A stretch of DNA of 64,000 nt from the NCBI RefSeq assembly GCF_040412425.1, contig NC_089755.1, forward strand, positions 49,742,798 to 49,806,797, written 5' to 3'. Positions 51,116 to 63,334 of this stretch are shown here, piece after piece. This DNA comes from Macrobrachium rosenbergii (taxonomy: Eukaryota; Arthropoda; Malacostraca; Decapoda; Palaemonidae). The translations under genes and the position numbers were made by a program. The notes beneath the pieces are model-generated. The model searched no databases, was not told where the DNA came from, and worked only from the letters and a program-made list of their open reading frames with translations. Each line of letters starts with the position of its first letter. Position 1 is the stretch's first letter.

Positions 51116-51360
51116 TTTTGTGTACAAGCCAGTACGTTTGTATGAAGATGCTTGTGTATATGATTTGCACTGAGTCGATGTTTCTGATCAGAAAATATTA
51201 ATAATATATTATATTCTGATTTCTGTTTTGGTTACGATCAAGACACCTCCCTGATTATACTGGGGCGTGCCTCATGTTCGTAATTGCTTTACTTAGGACT
51301 AATTTGTAACCCTGATTTGGCCTCTGGTGCACTGTAGGCAATACTTTGAGGTTCTTTGAT
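51116..51360. other. No feature
   Basis: Short spacer between two repeats. Confidence 0.4.
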
Positions 51361-51602
51361 GTGTCCCTTCGGCCCCTAGCTGCAGCCTCTTCCATTCCTT
51401 TTACTGTACCTCCGTTCATATTCTCTGTCTTCCATCTGACTTTCCACCCTCTCTAACAGTCGTTTCATAGTGCGGCTGCGGAGTTTTCCGCCTGTTACAC
51501 CTTTCGAACCTTCTTACTGTCAGTTTCCGTTTCAGCGCAGAATGACCTCACGGGTCCCACCGCTTGGCCTTTGGCCTAAATTCTATATTTTATTCTATTC
51601 TG
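51361..51602 (+). repeat. Interspersed repeat family C, copy 3
   Basis: It begins GTGTCCCTTCGGCCCCTAGC and ends CGCTTGGCCTTTGGCCTAAA then TTCTATATTTTATTC. Nearly full length. Confidence 0.8.
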
Positions 51603-51969
51603 TTCTAACCTGGTCCCGTGTCGCGACCTGCCCATGGTCCCAAATTGGCTGTTTGTCGAGTGGTGTAATAGCACGACGAGTATTCTGTATTGATGGCAAG
51701 TGTCTTTACTACCGAGTGCCGGGAGAGGTAACCAGGGGATAATATTAAGTTAGGTAACCGTGGCGAGGTGTCTGCAGTTGTAGCGAGTTGGGATTTTATG
51801 TTCGTTTATATTCTGATTTTCATTTTTTCGTTTGTTGAAAGAATTTTTTGTTTTTGCAGCCTATTGTTTTCTTTATTTGCGTATCGTATAAGTAAGATTT
51901 ATATACAGTGAGATTTATATACTCAGGAAAGCTGGTCCAATCGGTGGCTTGAGTTCACGCGTAGAGACG

Positions 51970-51970
51970 C

Positions 51971-52029
<59 letters not shown>

Positions 52030-52030
52030 T
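51970..52030. repeat. (ATT)n microsatellite
   Basis: About 20 units. Confidence 0.97.
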
Positions 52031-52088
52031 TTTTAGCATTGCTGAAACAGATATGATAAACTCGACATTTATGCTTTTCTGAAGTTTA

Positions 52089-52326
52089 TGTGTCTGGGTG
52101 GTATAATTGGTAACGTGTTGGCCTCGTATTCTCGGGGACCAGCCTTCGCTCCCCGTCGAGGAGCTGATAGTGAGACTGTCTACACTACAGGATGGGTACT
52201 GCCGTGATTGACGACATTGCGGGGGGGGGGGGGGCGCGGTTTACCCGGCTGAAGTCCCCCCGAGAGGCAACAGCCTGTCGGGGGGGACTGACACCAACAA
52301 CTTTTAACTTGAACATCCTTTATCCT

Positions 52327-52376
<50 letters not shown>
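52089..52376 (+). mobile_element. tRNA-like SINE with (AAT)n tail
   Basis: The head GGGTGGTATAATTGGTAACG (box A-like) and AGCCTTCGCTCCCCG (box B-like) resembles a tRNA. It is followed by a body containing CTGTCTACACTACAGG and a GC-rich part with a G14 run, ending in (AAT)n at 52328-52374. The 3-nt tail and pol III-like head fit a tRNA-derived SINE. Family unknown and distinct from family A. Confidence 0.55.
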
Positions 52377-52621
52377 CTGCTGGACAGTTGGAAATCTGTC
52401 TACCCTCCTCTTTGCTCAGCTACGTTTCAAGTTCAAGGTCAAGGTCAGGGAAATAAAGTGGCTGGTGATACAGGGTAACTTCCACGTGGAATTTATGTAT
52501 AGTGATAGTAATAATAACGATGATGATTATGATGGTGGAGGACCAGGAAGAGGAGTAACTTAATTAAGTTAATATTTATGTGTCTACACACTCACTTATA
52601 TATACATACATACACATATAC

Positions 52622-52743
<122 letters not shown>

Positions 52744-52875
52744 TTGTGTGCTCACAGACACATACGCACACTCATTTCTTCTTTAACTAAAGATGTCAAA
52801 TGAAAATTATCCTTTTGCAGATAACTTAGGCTTGTATTTTCGACAATTACTTTTGTACTATTATGTTATCATATT

Positions 52876-52878
<3 letters not shown>

Positions 52879-52941
<63 letters not shown>
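52879..52941. repeat. (CT)n microsatellite
   Basis: About 31 units. With the AG array at 53100 it forms an inverted pair about 160 bp apart. Confidence 0.97.
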
Positions 52942-52944
<3 letters not shown>

Positions 52945-53095
52945 GGGGCACGACGTGCTTCTGATGAGCTATTTCGTTGATGTATGTAATGCCTAACGCT
53001 ATGAAAGTTTTTGTACAGTTGTGTTGATCACTGATTCTCGACAGTTGGGGAATAGGTATGGCCAAGTCTGCAGCCCTGTCGTCTTTTGTTAGAGC

Positions 53096-53099
<4 letters not shown>

Positions 53100-53180
<81 letters not shown>
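53100..53180. repeat. (AG)n microsatellite
   Basis: About 40 units with one ATAG interruption. Confidence 0.97.
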
Positions 53181-54160
<980 letters not shown>

Positions 54161-54346
54161 GCCATTAAAGTGAAAATGTTTATATTTATCCTGTGATAAG
54201 ATTATTGCAAATAGGAATTCTTCACTTAGTAATTTCTTGGATGTACTGGCACTATAAACGAAACATTGATAAAGGGAAAAGGTTAAATATTATAAATATG
54301 ACATTATTAATATATTAAGAACCAAGTATACTTGAAAAGTAAATAA

Positions 54347-54349
<3 letters not shown>

Positions 54350-54392
<43 letters not shown>
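54350..54392. repeat. (AT)n microsatellite
   Basis: About 43 bp. Confidence 0.95.
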
Positions 54393-54400
<8 letters not shown>

Positions 54401-54608
54401 TGGATAGAATTCAGACAATTGTGCCGAGGTGGTTTGTCAGTGTGGAGGGAATGGGAGAAAGGGGTCTAGTGAAGTTCATCTTATCCTTTTTCCAGTTCTG
54501 TCTCTCGTTGGTTATTCTTGCCGCCATTTTGGTCTTCTGATATCAACATTCATTTAATTTATGAGAAGCAATTGCCTCATAACAAGTATTCCTCAAGGTA
54601 TAAACATC

Positions 54609-54792
54609 CCCTTTCATTCCTTTTACTGTACCTCTGTTCATATTCTCTTTCTTCCATCTTACTGTCCACCCTCTCAAACCAATTGATTCATAGTGCAACT
54701 GAGAGGTTTTCCTCCTGTTACACCTTTCAAGCCTTTTCACTGTCAATTTCCGTTTCAGCGCTGGATGACCTCAGGTCCCAGCGCTTGGCCTT
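54609..54792 (+). repeat. Interspersed repeat family C, copy 4 (5'-truncated)
   Basis: It begins CCCTTTCATTCCTTTTACTG and ends CCCAGCGCTTGGCC. It lacks the first about 20 bp of copies 2 and 3. Confidence 0.8.
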
Positions 54793-54900
54793 GTTTTCCA
54801 ACATTCTTATGATTTTTGTTTATGAATATTTCACTTTATTGGGTCTTGCTGCTAAGTTACAGAGCCTTTTGGTGCGAACAGTACAAACGAATGCACGTAA

Positions 54901-54902
<2 letters not shown>

Positions 54903-54964
<62 letters not shown>
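54903..54964. repeat. (AAT)n microsatellite
   Basis: About 20 units. Confidence 0.97.
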
Positions 54965-54965
<1 letters not shown>

Positions 54966-55094
54966 GAGTACCTGACCATAAAACAGAGAATATGTGCAGG
55001 ATGGAGCAGTTAAATAGCTATGAAAAATGCATAAGCTGTAGATTACTAAATAATTTCATGTGTTATCTACTAGTCAACGAAGTGGCCTTGATGA

Positions 55095-55097
<3 letters not shown>

Positions 55098-55178
<81 letters not shown>
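55098..55178. repeat. (CT)n microsatellite
   Basis: About 40 units. Confidence 0.97.
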
Positions 55179-55181
<3 letters not shown>

Positions 55182-55469
55182 CAAATTCCGAAGGTTCATA
55201 TTTGCTGAAAACTAATTAAACTGAAAAGTGAAAGACTATTAAGCTTTGGAATTTCATACTTGCCTTTGTTTTTCCTATACACTTCTTCTGTTCTCCACCC
55301 CTTTCTCATTTTCTTTGCTTATGGCTTCGTCATCCAGCTGAGGCAACCTATCGGTCAACAGTGCATCCGATATCCTAACAGCTGGTTGCCAGGGCATGAT
55401 AATGAAACATTCAGACTTGTTATCCGCGGTTGATATATAATTTTAATGAAGTCTGTCAAGATATCTAGT

Positions 55470-55513
55470 GATTGTATGTATGTATGTATACCATAATACA
55501 TACATACAATCAT
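55470..55513. other. Short hairpin GATTGTATGTATGTATG / CATACATACAATC
   Basis: Near-perfect inverted repeat around a TACCATAA centre. This is probably a by-product of a (GTAT)n microsatellite. Confidence 0.6.
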
Positions 55514-55542
55514 TAATGAACTACTGTTAGTCTACAAATTTA

Positions 55543-55548
<6 letters not shown>

Positions 55549-55633
<85 letters not shown>
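55549..55633. repeat. (TA)n microsatellite
   Basis: About 85 bp of TA, followed by a CGCG run near 55660. Confidence 0.97.
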
Positions 55634-55640
<7 letters not shown>

Positions 55641-56130
55641 CATATATGCGTGTGTGCATGCGCGCGCGCGCGCAGTGACTTACATATATTATCACATCCT
55701 ATTATCTCGGGTAAATATCACAGCCTGGGTAAAACTGGATGCATTCGCTTAATCGTTTTGATTCTGCTTGCGCCAAGAGTCGCTTTAGAAATTTCGCAGT
55801 GAGTTGACAAAAAAAAAAATGTGTTAAAGAAACTGCCAAGAGCCATTTTAAACAGTCTTAACCTTTGTCCCTCGAAGCCGGCGACGGAGAAAGACGGAGA
55901 GTGTCCGAATCACTCGGAGGCACAGAGCAATCCATTATATGACCCGCCATAAAACTCCTCCAAGTCACTGCGCATTTTTTTTTTTTTTTGTTAGACCGTC
56001 ATCTGTTTTTACGTCGTCGAAGTAACATAAAACTATAAAATCCAACCTGAGGGGAGATCATCATTTTGCTTATCCGTTCGACGAGTAAAAACGGGTAATG
56101 CAATGAGGTCACTTGAGAGCACTTTGATCT

Positions 56131-56136
56131 TCAGTT
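56131..56136 (+). promoter_or_regulatory. Candidate arthropod initiator (TCAGTT)
   Basis: TCAGTT matches the arthropod Inr consensus and lies about 70 nt before the predicted start codon of the oxygenase gene. No TATA box is evident about 30 bp upstream and I see no clear downstream promoter element. A hexamer is weak evidence on its own. Confidence 0.2.
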
Positions 56137-56167
56137 GTCGTACTGGGGCGTGACCTTTCTCCTCTTC

Positions 56168-56203
56168 ATGGGTGGAAATGTAGGTGACCTCGTGTCCAGA
56201 TGA
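56168..56203 (+). other. Upstream ORF overlapping the predicted oxygenase start
   Basis: An 11-codon ORF opens with ATG at 56168 and ends with TGA at 56201-56203. The A of this stop is the first base of the predicted start codon of the DUF2236 gene (TGATG overlap). Its relevance depends on the first-exon model being right and on the transcript starting upstream of 56168. Confidence 0.35.
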
Positions 56204-58424
56204 TGGCTGGGAGAAGAAGCAGGGCTTTCGAATTAAGGTAAAAGTCAGGACATTAAACTTGCGTAGGTTCGCTGATTTTTTTCGGTTTCACCTTATGTCC
56301 GTATTGTACAGATTAACAAACTTAGCTTTTATTTATGTAATGGCGGTTAAAAGACAATACACTTTATTCTAGGGTATTTCTACCTTGTTCGTCATGGTAA
56401 CCTATACTTATTTTTCCTTATTCGACCGTTGCAACGCCAGTTACTCATCGTGATCAGCCAATCAATCAATCAATACTCAGTTCGGTCTAGTAGATTTGGC
56501 ACGAGCTATCAAGCGGTTTCCATAAAAATAATCCTTCGGTTTTCTTTTTCCTGTTCGTCAAAGTCCTTTTTGTATATATATATATTTATGCTTTTTTGGG
56601 CCAATACTAATTCTTCATTTTTACTTTTCAGGTCCGATGGGGGTCTCGACAAGCTCGCAAGAATTGAGCAAGGGTGGCTCAACGGTATGTCTCCTCAAAG
56701 GTGAGCAGAGTATCACATTTTCTTCTCTTATAATTTTTCTCTCCCTTTTCTTTCCATCTTACCTTTGTCGTGACATTTTTGACAGATATTTCTTTTTCAG
56801 GTTTCAAAAAAAGGCATTAGATTAAACTTACAATATCGGTTTTTAAGCTTAGTACCTAGGCCTACTGCCTCACCTGTAATTATAACCTACTTTTTCCTTT
56901 TAATGTTTCCCGTTTCCTTCTTTTTATTTGGTCTTAATTTTTATGTGCCCTTTTTTTAAAAAAAACATTGTCTTGTATGGCCTCTGATCTTTCCATTTCA
57001 CAAAATTAGATTCATCTTTTGATTAGCTTATGAGAATTAGTGTGGCTTATGTTTAAAGGTCATATCATGCATTGAAGTTACATGTCTTTCGTCAACGGAT
57101 ATATTATTCTATTTCAGATCAGATCGAAATTATTCCGGATCACGAAGACGAGCAAGTCGAGGAGATGTCAGGATGTCCCCACCTGGATGGGGTACACCAG
57201 AGTTCCTTCGTGCCACCTTCAGGCATTCCTTTAGAACCACAGAGACAGTTCATTGGTCGCCCCACTTACACCATGACCACCCCGGAATTCACTGTGGAGA
57301 CCATACACCCGCACAGCGACCTCATTCTGACACTCGTCGAGGGAATGAACGAGCCAGGAGAATCAGGGAACCCTCCAGAACCTCCCTCGTGGCTCGACAG
57401 AGAGCTCTTCGATCGCGGGCGGGAATTTTACAGACGGTACCTGTCCTCTGTGTGCTTCTCCAATCTCCTGTCTTTAGTGTTCATGATGGCTCCCAAACGT
57501 GGTCTGGCTCCGCTGATCTATACCGGCCAGTCAGACACTCCCATGAAAGCCCTCAAGAGGTACTATTCTACCCTGATGCACGTGGTCACGTGGTACACCG
57601 GTGACGTTTGGGACCCGGAAGACGATGCGCACAAAGATGTGATGTCCATTAGGTCTATCCACGGGAAAGTAGCCCGCCAGTGCAACGCGCCAGAGGAAAA
57701 CGAAAAGTTAAGAAACATAAAAGTTAGTGAAAGAGGGCATCCTGAGCCAGAGTCTCCTTTTTATCCTTCCATTAGGGATGATTTACGCCCCCAGATTGAG
57801 AGTAGGTTGCTCAGTTACAACACAGAGAACCCTTGCCTTTACCTTAGTCAGAGTGACATGGCACTGACCCAGTTCGCTTTCATGGGACTAGTGGTAGCTC
57901 ATCCAGAGAAGTTAGGTGCTGGGGCTGCTACTGAGGAAGAGTTCGCTGGATTCATCCACTTCTGGAGGGGTATTGGGTGGCTCCTGGGCATTGACGACAA
58001 GTACAACTTCTGCCGTGGTAGTGTGAAAGAAACGAGAGCATTATGTTTAGAGGTGGAGCGAAAGATTGCCATGGCTTTCCTAGCAGAAGCCGACTGGAAT
58101 TATGAACACATGGCCACATCCCTTTTGACTGGAATGAGCTACGTTGCCAAGTCTATGTCATTCCCAGCAATGTTCAGATACCTGGCGTACACGATAGGTG
58201 TGTCAGTACCCTCGTTTGCTAGGCGAATGTCCTATCGCCAGTGCTTCTACTTTTGGCTGTGGGTGGTCACATTCAAGCTCATGTGGTTTTTCCCAAGACT
58301 TGCGTCGCTTGCTAGTTATGCATTTGGCAGCATGGTCTATCATATCCGTGGGAAATCTCACGGTAAGGCAATTCGCAATGGCGTGTGTCCTAAGGCTGCA
58401 GCTGTCCTTATGAAACATTCCTAA
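56203..58424 (+). CDS. DUF2236 / mpaB-type haem oxygenase-like protein, three-exon model (464 aa)
   Basis: Exons are 56203-56237, 56632-56684 and 57118-58424, with GT donors (ttaag|gtaaaa, aacg|gtatgt) and AG acceptors (acttttcag|g, ctatttcag|at). Phases 2 and 1 match at both joins, giving 465 codons including the TAA. The last exon carries nearly all of the domain, at about residues 115-430 of the model. It contains the pattern PSWLD (119-123), MMAPKRGLAPLIYTGQSDTP (152-171), a His in LMHVVTWY (184), a His in RSIHGKVARQ (211), MALTQFAFMG (277-286), FIHFW (309-313) and LLGIDDKYNFC (318-328). This is the ER-bound oxygenase mpaB/rubber oxygenase (Pfam DUF2236) signature; members studied in microbes use histidine-ligated haem b to cleave or oxidise isoprenoid or other lipophilic substrates. 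The animal proteins have no established substrate that I know of. A hydrophobic stretch near residues 405-421 suggests membrane association. The ATG has A at -3 and G at +4. The family call is firm. The short first two exons are inferred from splice phase and need transcript support. Confidence 0.8.
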
Positions 58425-58702
58425 CCTCCAGAAGTGAATGATTGTGAGTGCTCAGAAATGTGTAGCCACGGCAGGTGGATTCCTAAGGTAGATCGTTTTT
58501 TTCTAGTCATTACTTTTTTCACGAAGGTGCTTTTCAAAAGACAACACTGAACTTGAGCTAATGTTACTAAATAAGAATAGCTATTTATTCTGTAAGAAGT
58601 TTGAATTATAATCCACTGTTATAGTTGCATTGTGATATATTTTAAATGACAGTATTCCGAAAAGTCATTTGTATATAGTATGATTTTATATAAAGGATAA
58701 TG

Positions 58703-58708
58703 AATAAA
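58703..58708 (+). terminator. Poly(A) signal of the DUF2236 gene
   Basis: A canonical AATAAA sits about 280 bp after the TAA stop and is followed immediately by a T-rich stretch. That spacing fits a short 3' UTR. Confidence 0.6.
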
Positions 58709-59419
58709 ATTTTTTTTTTACAATGTCCTTTCCACGTGGCGTAGTCGTACAGAATTTTAAGGGCTGAGGGGGTCGTAATTATGGGCATAAGACTGAGGAG
58801 GGGTGTCGTAATTATGGACATAAGGCTCTGTTTCAGCTTCTCCAATGTGAACTAATTTGATTTTCGCTTTTCCCTTCTAGATTTTTTCTTATTGTATTTC
58901 CTGTCCTGTTCACCTGGGTTTTGTTCTGTACTATACAAGTGCCGCTGACAGAATAGGTTACAGTTTCACATTCCCATGTGATAAAGAACCTGTAATATTT
59001 CAGTGGAACAAAAGACTGGGCAATTAGTCACTGACTTACTAACTCCACTGCCTGTAGGACACTGTGGCCTCTTTGCTGTCTGTACAAGAGGCTTCTACAG
59101 ACCATGATCCATTGCATTATCCACAATTCCTTCAAATGTTGCCAGACCATCTTACCTATTGGCCCTCCTGGAGGGTATTAATGTTCTGATCGTCATTGTG
59201 CTTCCTATCTTACTGGTGTTCCCTCATCCACACTAAGCTCTTGTCTTGCCCATTCCATGGAAATGCTAGTCACTGCTGGAAGCCTTTTCATTGCTATCAA
59301 GTCAACATTATGTTTCTCTATTCGTTCACCTCACCCACTGTTGAATACAGGGCCGTACATTCTGTTGAGGGTCACTTCTAGATACTTTCAGATTCCTACC
59401 TTATTCATTTTCTGGCTAG
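58709..59419. other. No recognisable gene
   Basis: Short direct duplication near 58740-58830: GGTCGTAATTATGGGCATAA and TGTCGTAATTATGGACATAA, 43 bp apart. Confidence 0.4.
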
Positions 59420-59475
59420 CCCTGTGAGAGCTGATCGTCAGCTCAGTGGTCTGGTTAAACTGTTTTTATAATAAT
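59420..59475 (+). mobile_element. tRNA-derived SINE family A, tail fragment with (ATA) tail
   Basis: GGCTAGCCCTGTGAGAGCTG, CAGCTCAGTGGTCTGGTTAA then AC, followed by ATAATAATAATG. It is the only + strand copy and shows the A-rich simple tail expected of a SINE 3' end. Confidence 0.7.
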
Positions 59476-60038
59476 AATGATAATATTCATTTTCCCCTCT
59501 CCTTATATGACGTCTGAACTAACGAGGGCAGTTCATGTCAGTGCCATAATAACAAATACCACCTACTTCTGTCCTTACGTTATTATTGTCTTCTACTACA
59601 TTTTTATAGTGTCTGTTGATCCTACGTATATGAAGTCCTCAGCACCCTATAATTCTATGGAATTGATTTCCACACCTGTCCTAACACCTCCAAAGACGCC
59701 AATAAGTCCGGTTCTGTACAAATTTCTTAAATCCTAAGATGCGAATTTGATTTTCTTACCCGTTCAAAACATTAGTTGTTCGTCAGTCTTCACCACAGGT
59801 CCAGGTCCATTAATTTGTTGTATGGTTTTAAAACAACGGCTTTTCTTATACAGAATACTTGTTAGGATATGTCTGTCGAGTTATCAGAGTGCCTTGTAGC
59901 TCACGATTTATTATAATGAATTTTTTTTCTTGAATTCCAGTAAAAGGTTAAAGTTAAATGCATATGATAAATAAAATGTTATGCCTGTATTATACAGTCA
60001 AAGTTCTCTAGAAGATTTCGCCGTTTTTTCAGTTTTGG

Positions 60039-60040
<2 letters not shown>
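59476..60040. other. No recognisable gene
   Basis: An 86-codon + frame (59477-59737) starts with ATGATAATATTC and has no domain. Confidence 0.35.

Positions 60041-60100
<60 letters not shown>
60041..60100. repeat. (CT)n microsatellite
   Basis: About 30 units. Confidence 0.97.
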
Positions 60101-60102
<2 letters not shown>

Positions 60103-60281
60103 TAGGTCTTTATGAATGTAATCAAACCTCTTCCTTTCTCTCTCTCTCATAGATAAACTGATGAAGGCAAAAAGAAGTGTCAGGCAAACATTTGATGTTC
60201 TTCGTCAAGAGAACTTTTGTTTTTAATTATTTACTGACCAAATATTTTCGGACTCTTGGCGAACTAGACAATATGATAATA

Positions 60282-60287
<6 letters not shown>

Positions 60288-60370
<83 letters not shown>
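60288..60370. repeat. (TA)n microsatellite
   Basis: About 83 bp. Confidence 0.97.
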
Positions 60371-60371
<1 letters not shown>

Positions 60372-60431
60372 TGTATGTATGATATTAAATGACGAAAAGG
60401 TAAAAACGTGATGATTATACGGACGACGTTA

Positions 60432-60564
60432 CAGCCACGAAGGAAAGGAGAAACAATTGAGGTACCATTGAAATACTTAGTACTTTCGTCACAGCTGTGA
60501 CCATGTCTTGGTAAAAAGACGAAAGTAATTAGCATCTCAATTGTTTCACTTTTCCTTTTGGCTT
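60432..60564. mobile_element. TA-flanked hairpin element, copy B
   Basis: AGCCACGAAGGAAA, GAAACAATTGAG and ACTTTCGTC on the left pair with GACGAAAGT, CTCAATTGTTTC and TTTCCTTTTGGCT on the right. The outer ends match copy A at 9655. It is bordered by (TA)n on both sides (60288-60370, 60572-60595). Confidence 0.7.
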
Positions 60565-60565
60565 T

Positions 60566-60596
<31 letters not shown>

Positions 60597-60666
60597 CGTG
60601 TGTGTGGTTGATAATTATCATTATATGCTTTCCTTACCACAATCTGTCTGTCTGTGTCTATCTGTA

Positions 60667-60668
<2 letters not shown>

Positions 60669-60737
<69 letters not shown>
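60669..60737. repeat. (CT)n microsatellite
   Basis: About 34 units. Confidence 0.97.
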
Positions 60738-60742
<5 letters not shown>

Positions 60743-61110
60743 TTGGACAGAACAAGCCCCAACACTTTTTCACTTATACTGTAGTTTCTCAAAAGGGCTG
60801 TCAGGTGGAACACTTCCTTCCCCCCGCCCCCTGACTGAACAGACGTTATATAAACAGAAAATCGCACCGTCATTCGAGGCAAAATGAAAAGGCAGCCAGT
60901 GGAATGCAACTGTTCATGACAACAGAAATGGCATTGCTTCACTTGCTTGCATTTTCTTTGCCCACTCCCTTCTGTTGGTTTAGTGACGCTGGGTAATCAG
61001 ATGAGGAATCTGTTATACGCTTTCTGTAAGATGACAGTCCGGTTATCCAGAAAAGCGTTATTTATAAAACTAAGGGGCAATTTCATGTCTGTTTTCTTAA
61101 CGCTTACAGT

Positions 61111-61311
61111 TCACGGATAATCGTATTTCTTAGTATTTTTCATATTTTTGGACTGTGTGGGTTCTTGTTCTTTTGTCGCAAGCGCGAGTAATTTTTCATT
61201 AATATCATTTAATATAGATGTTAAAATGTTTCCAGCTCCCGCTATTAACAAAGATGGCGTCAGTTTCGCCAGTAAGTCTATGGCTCTTGGAACTCCTGGT
61301 CCAATTTTCAT
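61111..61311 (-). other. 66-codon ORF of protein-like composition (unrecognised)
   Basis: The frame MKIGPGVPRAIDLLAKLTPS then LLIAGAGNILTSILNDINEK and LLALATKEQEP is open from a TAG near 61340 to the TAA. It has an amphipathic or hydrophobic middle and a polar C terminus. It may be an exon or the relic of a transposon protein; I recognise no family. Chance is also possible. Confidence 0.2.
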
Positions 61312-61339
61312 TAGGCCGAGCTTCCTCCACTCAGTCTAT

Positions 61340-62531
61340 GCACTAGTTTAGTAGTAGTAGTAGCAGTTGAAAGGGTCTGTCTTTGAAACGGCTCCCTGGC
61401 TCGTCCTACCCTGCCATTGATTGTGCTCTTTGAAGTTAATTTTCATTGTGTGCTTTTGATAAATGCCTTCCTTAATAACAGCAGCAGTATGGATTTGACT
61501 TTGAAACTGCTCCGTCCTTTTGATGTTCAGAGCGTGCAGACCCTTCCTAGCGATTATCTTGCTATCGGCTCATAGGTCTCTACCACCGTACTTCCCTCTA
61601 CTACACCTACCATTACAAGCCACAACGGACTTTCTGCTAAATCATTTGCCAAATTGCAAATAGAATTGAAGAGGTGAAAGGATCCCAAGATGATGGTCAG
61701 GCTAGGTCAGCGTATAATGAGCGAGGAAAGGCTATTAAAAGAAGGTTTTTCAATATGCCTTTGTCTTTATTGTCCTTTTGTGTGGATTCGAGCTCTGGTT
61801 GTTTACGAAGAATGTCCTTAGCAGCTATTTTTTTTTTTTATTCCACTACTTTCTCTGTGCGACACCATGTTGTTGTTCGTTGTTTTCTTACGAGATATTT
61901 GGCCATCGAGTAGTGCTGCGATTGCAAGTAATTTATAAGCATCAGCAGCTGGGATTATACCTTAAAGGAATGTTAGTTCCCATCAAATTGGCGTCAGCCC
62001 AGCAAATGTTACCAACACCGCATGGTGGAATGCATTCTTATGTTATCTTTACTCTTTTTGGCTAATCTCTGTCTAAGTGGGTTTTGATGAATGAATATTG
62101 CTTTAAATGATTCTTATTTTGCTCGACCTGCACGTAAAAGGTTTTCCGTCTTGGGTGATATTCACAAACAGGAAATGGCGATGCGTGGAATTCAGCTTAT
62201 GTCCCATCCTCTCACTTCCGCCTTTTCCTAACTTCTCGCGCTGCGCTAAATGGTTTCCTACGCCCAAAGGTCCTTGAAATATACTCTGAGAGTATATTGA
62301 AAGTACCTTGCCTAGACCCAGTTCTTGGACTTCGGCCGTAAATGCCATAAACCCTTCCATCCGTCCTTGATGGTACTTGCCAGCGATGTCTTGTAAGTTG
62401 CGGCCATTTTAACTCCCGCTACAATTTCTGCTTCATTGCCACTGGGTCTAATCAGTGTTCTTAATCACTCGAAGGGAAGTCTGCCCAGTTCCAGCTACAG
62501 CGTTCTTCTTCTTTCTCTGCATCTTTTCTCA
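61340..62531. other. No recognisable gene
   Basis: A short (TAG)n run near 61351, otherwise nothing supported. Confidence 0.4.
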
Positions 62532-62770
62532 CTTTTATGTGGGGTCGATGTTTCTGACAGCTCTCCTCCACCTGGCTCGGTCAAACACATCGTCCTCTGA
62601 CAGCTGTTTGTCTCTCAGATCTTCTCTAACTACATCCATCCACCTTCGCTTCGGTCTTCCTCTTGCTCTCCCACCAGGCACCTCCATCTGCATCACTCTC
62701 TGCCCTACATGTCTCATCACATGGCCACACCACTGCAGTCTTCTTTCCTGGGCCTTCTTTGATAGGTCTA
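62532..62770 (-). pseudogene. LINE reverse-transcriptase C-terminal fragment
   Basis: The - strand reads MMRHVGQRVMQMEVPGGRAR, GRPKRRWMDVVREDLRD and FDRARWRRAVRNIDPT with a stop. This is the GRPKxRWxDVVxxDL...DRxxWRxxVRxxDPT end of an invertebrate non-LTR RT. It is intact over about 60 codons and preceded by a decayed GHVM block. Confidence 0.75.
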
Positions 62771-62996
62771 CGACTTTAGTAGTTCCTCTTATTCTTTCAT
62801 TTTTTCATTTCCGGCTACAGCGTATGGTCTGTTAATTCCACGAAGGTATTTGGGCTGACCCCCTTCCCGAAAATAACGATCGAAAACTTATCGGCAATGG
62901 ACCTGAACTCTGGGTTTCCAGAAATTTCTCGGAATCTTTCGCCAAATAGTGGTATAGAAGAACAGCAGCCACGGGCGCATTTCGTTAGATTAGGTT

Positions 62997-62999
<3 letters not shown>

Positions 63000-63059
<60 letters not shown>
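63000..63059. repeat. (AG)n microsatellite
   Basis: About 30 units. Confidence 0.97.
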
Positions 63060-63062
<3 letters not shown>

Positions 63063-63334
63063 GGGTGCGTGGTGAATGCGACTAGTTCCTTCCAATCTGC
63101 CAGCGCGTCGACGCAACCTGTCTTCAAACACTAGTACGATCGCATGCAATAATTGTTGTAAGTGTGTTTGGGAGAGGTCACTGTCTTTTCATGTTTGTCC
63201 GGATATCTCTTTTTTTTTGTTAGGAATTAACACACACACCCATTTATATAAATATGTATATATATGTATGTGTATATATATGCATATATATATGTGAATA
63301 TATATATACACATATTTAAATCTTTTGCCCTGTG

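Noticed and set aside
52089..52165. Possible functional tRNA gene
   Set aside because: The boxes are recognisable, but acceptor and anticodon stems do not close properly. It fits a SINE head better.
56801..56822. Alternative acceptor TTTTTCAG at about 56800 for the oxygenase gene
   Set aside because: The frame after it stops within a few codons. The 57117 acceptor restores the conserved frame.
57173..57604. 143-codon + frame overlapping the oxygenase exon
   Set aside because: It is in a different frame from the conserved DUF2236 domain and has no family pattern. Shadow of the real gene.
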